Assembly: GCA_900766585.1 (NCBI GenBank)
Contig: CAAFVV010000037.1
Coordinates: 22,560-86,559, forward strand
Reading direction: 5' to 3'
DNA: 64,000 bases
From: Clostridia bacterium
GTDB lineage: Bacteria > Bacillota > Clostridia > Oscillospirales > Acutalibacteraceae
Below are positions 50,315 to 56,773 of this stretch, piece after piece (position 1 is the stretch's first letter; each line of letters opens with the position of its first letter). The notes under the pieces were generated by a model. That model did not search any database. It had not been told where the DNA came from and saw nothing but the letters and a program-made list of their open reading frames with translations. A program made the translations under genes and the position numbers.

Positions 50315-53300
50315 TCAGCGGCGCTTTTTCAGCGTCAGCACCGCGCCGGCGCTGAGCGCAGCCACCGCGATCAGCGTGACGGGAACCGCCGCGCCGGTAT
50401 TCGGGTTGTTGTGATCCCCGCCGCCTGCGGAGGAATCGGCGGAGGGCTTTCTGTGTCCCGGCTCTGCGCCGTTTGCCGCATCCTGCAGCTCGGAATAGGC
50501 GAGCATGGCATTTTGCAGTTTTTCGACATTTTCGACCAGATTCTTCTGCGCCGTCGTCAGCGCATCATAGGCATCCGAAGCCGCGATAATGGCGTCGCGC
50601 GCCTCGATCGTGTAATCCACCTCGCCGATGGCGTCGATCAGCCGCTCAACCTCGCGTGCCTTTTCTCTGTCGGTCGCCTTCTTCGCCAGCTGCGCATAGG
50701 TCTCCTCGGCATCAACCAGCTCGGCGAGCTTCTTCACCTGAGCCTTGGCAAAGGTGTCGAGCGCGTCATACGCCTTGCGCGCTGCCTCGAGCTTCTCCCG
50801 GCAGTCGTCCGTCAGCTTCACGTCGCCGATGGCGTCGATCAGCGCATCCACCGCGGCAGCGGCAGCCTTTTCCGCTTCGAGCGTCTCGTCGGTCAGCGGC
50901 AGATCCTCCACATCGCCGACATTGTAGGTGCATTTTAAGATCAGGTTGCTGAACAGTGCTTTGCCGTAGGCGCCGGGGGCGACCTTCAGCAGGAATTTCT
51001 TCTCAGGGTTGCCGGTCAGCACCTTGCGGATATTTGCCTCGCAGGTCTCGGCATTTACGCCTGCCTGCGGCAGCAGGAAGCCGCCGAGACCGACCTCTTT
51101 TTCGCCGACCTGTGCCACCAGATACCACGTCTCGCCGCCGTCCTTGGAGGCGTAGAAATCGCAGTTTTGATAGGCGCCCCAACCGGCAATGTCAAACTTC
51201 GTGGCGCGGTCGTTCAGATCCACGGCGTAGGTAATATAACCCTCGCTCTCCACATTCATATAGCAGGTGCTATCCGACAGACCGAACGGGAAGAACGTAT
51301 ACGCCAGCAGGAAATCCTGCACCAGCTCCGAGCTCTTCTGCGTGTTTTCGCCGCGCTTCGCGACCAGGTTCTCCCAGCTGAAGCCGGAATCCGCAAAATC
51401 CTTCTCGCGCTTGGCGCGCTCCTCGGCATCAAAGATGTCAAGGCCGAACGGACCGTCGGCATCGACCACCCACTCCTCGGTCTTGCTGCCCTTGACCGGC
51501 TTGATCGCCACCGTATAGGTCGCGGACGCCTTGCCGACCGAAACGGTCAGCGTCAGCTCGTCATTCAGCTTGCTGCTGTCGAAGCCCTTGACCATATAAT
51601 TGTAAACCTTGAAATCCTTCTCGGTATCGTCGGTATACACCACACGGAGTGTCATGCCGTCGGTGCTGAGCTGATCGCCGATCATGTATTCGGTCTTGGC
51701 GGTGCCGACCAGCGTGGCGGACTTGACCTCCTTCATCTCGGAGGGATAGACCGTCGTCGTGATCTTCAGGCCGAAGTTGCCCATCTTGATGGGGCCGGAG
51801 AGCTTCACATAGACGATCTTTTCGGGGTTGTTGTTCAGCACGTTCTGCACAACGCCGTCGGTGAAGTCAAAATCCTTCGCACCGATCGACATATCCTTAG
51901 CGCCGTCCGCCTTGTGGGTCGCCCATATGGCAAACGTCTTGCCGTCCGCCGACAGGCTGATGGTGCAGGCGGTGTCAAACGCCCAGAAGTGGGCAAACTC
52001 GATATGGCTCGCCGCATCGTCCAGATCCAGTTTATAGACCACATAATCGTCTGCGGTGGGCAGGCTGCGCACCGTGCCGAACTTGTCACCGATGACCGCG
52101 CCCTCGCTCTTATCGACCAGCACCTCCGCCTCGGTGAACGTGCCGCCGCCCAGCTTGTCGCCGGCGTCGATCTGGATATTGTAGCTGTCCACGACCGCCT
52201 GCTCGCGCACCGTCACCGCAAAGGTCGCGGTCTGGCCGCCGTAGGTCACGGTCAGCGTCTGCTCGCCCGCCTTTTCGCTGTCATAGCCGCTCACCATGGC
52301 TGCCGTCAGCTCCACCTCGTCGGTAGAATTGTCGGAATAGGTGACGCGGAGCTTGCCGCCGGCGGTGTCCAGCGCCTCGCCATAGGCATACATCGTCTTG
52401 GTCGGGGCGGAGAGGAGCGCGATCGCTGTCACGGTCTTGTCATTGACCGTAACCGTATAGGTGGTCGTCTTGCCGTCGTAGGTCACGGTCAGCGTCTGCT
52501 CACCCGTCTTTTCGCTGTCAAAGCCGCTGACCATATCCGCCGTCAGGTCGATCACCTTGGTGGCACCCGAGCGGTAGGTCAGTGTCAGCTTGCCGCCCGT
52601 CACATCGAGCGCAGTCTTGTAGTCATAGACCGTCTTGGGAAGCGTCGTCACGGCGATGGAATCCAGCACCGGCACGACCGCATCCACATAGAAGTTGTTG
52701 TAGTAGACCTCGCCGCTGCCGTCGGAATAATCCGTGGACGAGCCTTTGTTGAACGCGGAGACAAGCCGCATATACACGATCTTTTTGCCGTTTTCCACTG
52801 CGCAGCGGCTCAGGATGTCGGCGTTATTTTTGTCGCGGTTCCAGGTCTGATCCATCTGTTTCCATTTCCAGCCGTTGCCGAGCGCCGCCGTATTGCTGCC
52901 GTAATCGCCGATCGACAGCCAGTTGACGTTATCCGTCGACAGCTGCACGCCGAACATGTTGCTGGTGCCGTTGGAATAGTAAGCGTCGTTGATCTCGAAA
53001 AACTCTGCGTTTTCGTCAAGCTCCAGCCGGAAGGTCAGATACTCGCCGTTGTGGATATAGCGGTTCGTCTGCTCATTCGGCGCATCCGCCCAGCTGCGGC
53101 CCCAGACGTCCTTCGTCACGCCGCCGAGTGCGAGATAGGCCTCACTGTATACGGGCACACCGCTCTCATCGCCATACTCCGCCTCGCCGAAATCCCGCCA
53201 GTACTGGGTATACGTCTCAATCTTCATCTGGCGGGTCAGCGTGCCGTCGACCATCGCGTCCACATAGAAGTTGTTGTAGATCAGATGGCCGTCCTTGTTT

Positions 53301-53971
53301 TTATACGGCTTATCCGCCGTGCCGTTCGCTTCGCCGTTGTTGAAGCCCGCCACCAGCCGCAGATACACGACCTTTTTGCCGTTGACGACTTTAGCGGCTT
53401 TCATGACCGACGTGTTGTTGCCGTCGCGTCCCCAGCTCTGATCCATGACATCCCATTTCCAGCCGCTCTCCAACGCTTTCGTGTTGCTGCCGTAGTCGCC
53501 GATCGACTTGAAATTATAGCCGTCGGCGGAAAGCTGGACACCGAACATATTACAGGTGCTGTTGGCGAAATACATGTCGTTAATCTGGAGCGCCGTCGCG
53601 TTTTGATCCACCTCCAGCCGGAAGGTGATGTACTGACCGGCGGCCAGCTTGCGGTGGCTCTGCTCATTCGGTGCATCCGCCCAGCTGCGGCTCCACGGAT
53701 CCATCACCGTGCCCTGAAGCGCCAGCTCAGCCTCGTTATAGACCGGCACGCCGCCCTCCTCGGCAGAGCGCACCAGCACGATCTTGCCGTCCTCGCCGAG
53801 ATTATTTTTGATATACGTCTGAAAAAACTGCGTATACGACACGATCTTCATCTGCCGCACTGCGTCGGGGTTGTCGCTCGCCGCGTGCGCCGTCAGCCCG
53901 GCATAGGCACCGACGGCCAGGCTCGTCGCCATCAGGCACACGGACAGCAACGCTGCCAACATCTTTTTCAT
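50315..53971 (-). CDS. Large wall-anchored surface protein with repeated carbohydrate-binding-like and Ig-like domains
   Basis: This 1218-residue protein has a signal peptide (1-31). Two homologous beta domains follow (about 75-240 and 272-432), sharing RSWADAPNEQ, NMFGVQLS, SIGDYGSN and YNNFYVDA. Next are two bacterial Ig-like (Big_3-type) domains (about 435-590) sharing EQTLTVTY, a third beta domain (about 598-770), another Ig-like domain (about 775-855) and a fourth beta domain (about 860-1030). A helical tract of paired repeats (about 1040-1170) has ALIDAIGDVKLTDDCREKLE and RLIDAIGEVDYTIEARDAI. The tail is NPNTGAAVPVTLIAVAALSA with LKKRR, a sortase-type signal with NPNTG in place of LPXTG. 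It probably captures substrate at the surface. ATG 53971 follows AAGGAGG. Confidence 0.88.
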   Translation of the reverse strand: MKKMLAALLSVCLMATSLAVGAYAGLTAHAASDNPDAVRQMKIVSYTQFFQTYIKNNLGEDGKIVLVRSAEEGGVPVYNEAELALQGTVMDPWSRSWADAPNEQSHRKLAAGQYITFRLEVDQNATALQINDMYFANSTCNMFGVQLSADGYNFKSIGDYGSNTKALESGWKWDVMDQSWGRDGNNTSVMKAAKVVNGKKVVYLRLVAGFNNGEANGTADKPYKNKDGHLIYNNFYVDAMVDGTLTRQMKIETYTQYWRDFGEAEYGDESGVPVYSEAYLALGGVTKDVWGRSWADAPNEQTNRYIHNGEYLTFRLELDENAEFFEINDAYYSNGTSNMFGVQLSTDNVNWLSIGDYGSNTAALGNGWKWKQMDQTWNRDKNNADILSRCAVENGKKIVYMRLVSAFNKGSSTDYSDGSGEVYYNNFYVDAVVPVLDSIAVTTLPKTVYDYKTALDVTGGKLTLTYRSGATKVIDLTADMVSGFDSEKTGEQTLTVTYDGKTTTYTVTVNDKTVTAIALLSAPTKTMYAYGEALDTAGGKLRVTYSDNSTDEVELTAAMVSGYDSEKAGEQTLTVTYGGQTATFAVTVREQAVVDSYNIQIDAGDKLGGGTFTEAEVLVDKSEGAVIGDKFGTVRSLPTADDYVVYKLDLDDAASHIEFAHFWAFDTACTISLSADGKTFAIWATHKADGAKDMSIGAKDFDFTDGVVQNVLNNNPEKIVYVKLSGPIKMGNFGLKITTTVYPSEMKEVKSATLVGTAKTEYMIGDQLSTDGMTLRVVYTDDTEKDFKVYNYMVKGFDSSKLNDELTLTVSVGKASATYTVAIKPVKGSKTEEWVVDADGPFGLDIFDAEERAKREKDFADSGFSWENLVAKRGENTQKSSELVQDFLLAYTFFPFGLSDSTCYMNVESEGYITYAVDLNDRATKFDIAGWGAYQNCDFYASKDGGETWYLVAQVGEKEVGLGGFLLPQAGVNAETCEANIRKVLTGNPEKKFLLKVAPGAYGKALFSNLILKCTYNVGDVEDLPLTDETLEAEKAAAAAVDALIDAIGDVKLTDDCREKLEAARKAYDALDTFAKAQVKKLAELVDAEETYAQLAKKATDREKAREVERLIDAIGEVDYTIEARDAIIAASDAYDALTTAQKNLVENVEKLQNAMLAYSELQDAANGAEPGHRKPSADSSAGGGDHNNPNTGAAVPVTLIAVAALSAGAVLTLKKRR
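52676..53749 (-). repeat. Internal duplication in the surface-protein gene
   Basis: Two tandem coding repeats of about 165 codons (roughly 53749-53252 and 53158-52676) encode the paired N-terminal beta domains. Shared protein blocks such as RSWADAPNEQ and DYGSNT are also close at DNA level, indicating a fairly recent duplication. Confidence 0.75.
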
Positions 53972-54005
53972 CGGGGAAACCTCCTTATTAAATAATGTAT
54001 AAAGA

Positions 54006-54021
54006 AAGTGCATCCGCACTT
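54006..54021 (-). other. Short hairpin between paralogue 1 and surface-protein gene
   Basis: AAGTGC and GCACTT form a 6-bp stem with a four-base loop, followed on the minus strand by a U-rich stretch (TTCTTTATAC). It could attenuate or process the transcript. No convincing promoter is seen for the surface-protein gene in the 73-base gap. Confidence 0.4.
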
Positions 54022-54044
54022 CAGGCCCGAAAATACGTTAAAGC

Positions 54045-55415
54045 TCACTTTCCGGCAAATATCTGCCGGATGGTCTCTTCCTGGTTCGAACCGGTCGGGC
54101 AGGCGTCCGACGGCGCATTGGCGCGGTACTCCTTGCCTGCAGTCAAGCGGTAACTTCCGTCCGCCTGTTTTTCGGTGATGACACGATCCTCACGGCAGAA
54201 TGCCGCAAAATAATCGGCGTCGAACCCGTCACCGGGACGGTAAGCAAACTGCGGCTCGTCACCGCTGCAGCAAAGGCAGCGGCGCAGCTGCGGCTGGAGG
54301 AAATAGGTCTGCCCTAGGCGGTCGCGGCGGATGCCGGACAGCACACGGTCACAGTAAAGCAAAAAGGCGTTGCGGTAGCTTTCCGGCTGGAGAGCAAACC
54401 AGGTGATGTCATCATAGCCCCACGGGCTGTAGTTGTCGTTCCACTCGCCCGCCGGACCCGGACGGCCGTAGTTGTCAAACTCGATAATTGTCGGCACGGT
54501 CTCACAGGTAAAGCCGAGCGGGTGCCGCCCGCCCGGACTGCGCCCGATCCATGTGCAGCCGTTTTCGGTGTAGTCTCCGATACGGCAGGTGCGCACCCCG
54601 TCTGTCAGCCGGTCATCCCACGGCACCATACCCGCGCCGATGAGGTCAACGATCAGCCGGTCACCGAGCTTCATGTTTGTTCCGCCCAGAATCGTATGGC
54701 AGTCGAACAGCACGACACCGCGCCTGGCGTGGGTTTTCGCATATTGACGTGCGAGTGCCGTCACGCGGTCCCACCCGGCCAAATATTCCGGACGGCATCC
54801 CATCATCTTCTCCGCCTGTCCGAGATGGATCGCCTCAAAGCCCGCGTCGATCCAACGGGTGATGCTGTAATAGATATACATCTGCGTTTCCACGCTGCCG
54901 ATAAACGGCCACGCCGCCTCATGCGCCCAATAATCTCTGCCGCCCCAGGGCGCCCAGGTGTTGTCGCCGTATGTAAAGTCCGCCGGGAACAGCATCCGCT
55001 CCCAGTCAAAGCAGCGCTGCTCGGCCGGCAGGCCAAATGCCGCAAATACCTCCGGAGGGATCGGCTGCGCCTCCACCGTGCCGCGGTAGATGATTTCAAA
55101 CACGCCCGCCTGCAAAATCAGCTCCGGATCCGCCGCATGCGCCCGCGCCGCCAGCCGCGCCGTCAGCGCGTAATACTCCTCGATCTGCTCCCGTGTCCAG
55201 TTGCCCTTCCAGGAAAAGTGGGCGGCGCGGCCGATAAATTTCGCGCCGATATGCGTCACCAGCCGCAGCCCCTCGTCGATATCCGTCTCGCAGTCGCACA
55301 GCGTCTGGTAAGTCACCGCCCGAGCCATATAGCGCCGCAGCGTCTGTTCATCCATGCTGCCCGAAAACGCAAACGGAGAGCGCGCCCCCGCGCTGTGCAG
55401 GATTTCCTCCGTCAT
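54045..55415 (-). CDS. Unrecognised locus-specific family, member 1: bare cytoplasmic module, putative hydrolase
   Basis: This 456-residue protein has no signal peptide, linker or anchor. Its module matches the three secreted paralogues: FAFSGSMDEQTLRRYMARAV (15-34), KFIGRAAHFSW (59-69), DPELILQAGVFEI (96-108), EAIHLGQAE (194-202), RRGVVLFDCH (231-240), HPLGFTCE (298-305), IIEFDNYG (310-317), WGYDDITWFALQP (332-344) and SDACPTGSNQEETIRQIFAG (436-455). It ends one residue later, where the others continue into a linker. E312 and D314 in EFDNYG are invariant in all four and are the best catalytic candidates. ATG 55415 is 8 bases after AAAGGA. It is the first gene left of the divergent control region. 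Confidence 0.85.
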   Translation of the reverse strand: MTEEILHSAGARSPFAFSGSMDEQTLRRYMARAVTYQTLCDCETDIDEGLRLVTHIGAKFIGRAAHFSWKGNWTREQIEEYYALTARLAARAHAADPELILQAGVFEIIYRGTVEAQPIPPEVFAAFGLPAEQRCFDWERMLFPADFTYGDNTWAPWGGRDYWAHEAAWPFIGSVETQMYIYYSITRWIDAGFEAIHLGQAEKMMGCRPEYLAGWDRVTALARQYAKTHARRGVVLFDCHTILGGTNMKLGDRLIVDLIGAGMVPWDDRLTDGVRTCRIGDYTENGCTWIGRSPGGRHPLGFTCETVPTIIEFDNYGRPGPAGEWNDNYSPWGYDDITWFALQPESYRNAFLLYCDRVLSGIRRDRLGQTYFLQPQLRRCLCCSGDEPQFAYRPGDGFDADYFAAFCREDRVITEKQADGSYRLTAGKEYRANAPSDACPTGSNQEETIRQIFAGK

Positions 55416-55433
55416 TCCCGCCATCCTTTCAGA

Positions 55434-55463
55434 AATATACAAGTTTGTGAAAATTTGTATATT
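55434..55463. promoter_or_regulatory. Inverted repeat, probable regulator operator for the leftward operon
   Basis: AATATACAA and TTGTATATT form a 9-bp inverted repeat with a 12-base spacer. Inside it lies TACAAGTTTGT (55438-55448), which recurs in inverse orientation at 55543-55553. The repeat covers the -10 box and start region of the leftward promoter, a good place for a repressor. Confidence 0.6.
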
Positions 55464-55483
55464 TTCTCCCGTCATTTTGTCTA
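55456..55483 (-). promoter_or_regulatory. Probable promoter of the leftward glycan operon
   Basis: On the minus strand TAGACA (55483-55478) and TATACA (55461-55456) are 16 bases apart. The start codon is about 40 bases downstream of the -10 box. Confidence 0.55.
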
Positions 55484-55539
55484 CGACAACAGTGTAGCGC
55501 ATTCCGCAGAAAAAGACAAGAGTTTTTTTGCGATTTGGC

Positions 55540-55567
55540 TTGACAAACTTGTAATACTTGGTATATT
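55540..55567 (+). promoter_or_regulatory. Promoter of the regulator and rightward operon
   Basis: TTGACA (55540-55545) and TATATT (55562-55567) are 16 bases apart. The putative operator copy at 55543-55553 overlaps the -35 box. Confidence 0.7.
55543..55553. promoter_or_regulatory. Second operator half-site copy
   Basis: ACAAACTTGTA is the exact reverse complement of TACAAGTTTGT at 55438-55448. Half-sites of ACTTGT type are typical of the GntR-DNA-binding, LacI-effector regulators such as AraR, the same architecture as the adjacent gene. Confidence 0.55.
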
Positions 55568-55591
55568 ATTAAGCTAACCCAAAAAGCATTT

Positions 55592-55604
55592 GGTCAATTT
55601 GACC
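55592..55604. promoter_or_regulatory. Palindrome in the 5' leader of the regulator gene
   Basis: GGTCAATTTGACC is a perfect 6-1-6 inverted repeat between the -10 box and the RBS. It may be another operator or a catabolite-control element, but it does not match the usual cre consensus. Confidence 0.4.
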
Positions 55605-55621
55605 GTCACGGAGGTGCCAAC

Positions 55622-56755
55622 GTGCAAAAATCCATTCCGGTATATAAGCAGGTCCGCAACCATCTCGAGGAGCTTATCGCACGAAACCGCACGGTTCCGA
55701 ATTATAAGCTGCCAAGCGAAAACCAACTTGCAAACTTGTTTCACACCAGCCGTATCCCCGTCAAGCGCGCCTTAGACGAGCTTGAGGCAGAGGGGATTAT
55801 TTACCGCCGGCAGGGCAAAGGCTCTTTTATCAGCGGGAAAAACGGGGCGGAGGAAGCACAGCTGCGCGTCGGCCTTTTGCTGCCCCGGCTCGACAGTCAC
55901 CTGTTCGGTGCCATCACCAGAGGTGTCAACCGCGTGCTCTCTGCCGAGGGCATCCGTCTGTATAATATCATAACCGATGACGACACACAGCAGGAAGAAG
56001 CTGCCATTCACGACTGCCTGCAGCAGCGTTATGACGGCATGATCGTCTTTCCCGTCGTGGCGCACACCTATTCGGACGCGTTTTTACAGCTCGTTTTGCG
56101 CCGTTATCCCGTCGTGCTCGCCGGACGCTCCTTTCCGGGGCTGAACGTCAGCTATGTCTCCTGCAACCATTACAGCCAGTCGTACCGCGCCGTCGGCGAG
56201 CTGATTGAGACAGGCTATGCACATATCGCCTATCTCGGCGAGGACGGCTATTCCTCGCCGCCTTATCAGGAGCGGCTCTCCGGCTACCGCGACCGCATGC
56301 TGGAGACCTTTCCGCACGACAGGCTGAATATCTGTACCGTCAACTTTTTCGATCCGACGCTCAAGGAGGGAGAGATTGACCGCATTGTGCAGGAGGCGAT
56401 CGAGAAGCTGTTTTTACAGCCCGTCGACGCTGTCATTGTGACAAACAATGCCGTGGTGCCGCTGATCGACTACCTCGTTGCGCAGCAAAAGACCTCGGTT
56501 CGCCTTGTGCTGTTTGACTACCCCTCCAGCACACCGACGGCACTGCATCTGCGGCTTCTCGACGAACCACCCATGATCGTCTACCAGAATTTCTACGAAA
56601 TCGGCAAGCAGGCCGCCCGCCAGCTGCTCACGCAGATGCGCGAACACACGCCGCCGACACAGGTCTCCCTTGAACCGCCGATCTATCGGCAGATCGGCGA
56701 TCTGGAAGCCAGCCTTTTCCCCGCTACAAATGATTTCTATACACCCTATGCATAA
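55622..56755 (+). CDS. GntR-family HTH, LacI-type effector-domain transcriptional regulator (AraR-like)
   Basis: This 377-residue regulator has an N-terminal winged HTH (about 5-75) with YKLPSENQLANLFHTSRIPV, KRALDELEAEGIIYRRQGKG and SFI. A periplasmic-binding-like effector domain follows (about 80-365) with VGLLLPRLDSHLFGAITRGV, YDGMIVFPV, GYAHIAYLGEDGYSSPPYQE and DAVIVTNNAVVPLIDYLV. This architecture is that of AraR-type sugar-responsive repressors. GTG 55622 follows GGAGGTG. The gene is divergent from the large leftward operon and is followed after 18 bases by a GH2 gene. It probably represses both sides until the inducing sugar binds (inference). Confidence 0.9.
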   Translation: MQKSIPVYKQVRNHLEELIARNRTVPNYKLPSENQLANLFHTSRIPVKRALDELEAEGIIYRRQGKGSFISGKNGAEEAQLRVGLLLPRLDSHLFGAITRGVNRVLSAEGIRLYNIITDDDTQQEEAAIHDCLQQRYDGMIVFPVVAHTYSDAFLQLVLRRYPVVLAGRSFPGLNVSYVSCNHYSQSYRAVGELIETGYAHIAYLGEDGYSSPPYQERLSGYRDRMLETFPHDRLNICTVNFFDPTLKEGEIDRIVQEAIEKLFLQPVDAVIVTNNAVVPLIDYLVAQQKTSVRLVLFDYPSSTPTALHLRLLDEPPMIVYQNFYEIGKQAARQLLTQMREHTPPTQVSLEPPIYRQIGDLEASLFPATNDFYTPYA

Positions 56756-56773
56756 AACAGGAGGACAACCGCT

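Noticed and set aside
51167..53995. Very long open frame of 942 codons on the plus strand opposite the surface-protein gene
   Set aside because: It is antisense to a protein with signal peptide, repeats and sorting tail, has no RBS, and its product is rich in His, Arg and Val as expected from the reverse complement of GC-rich codons.
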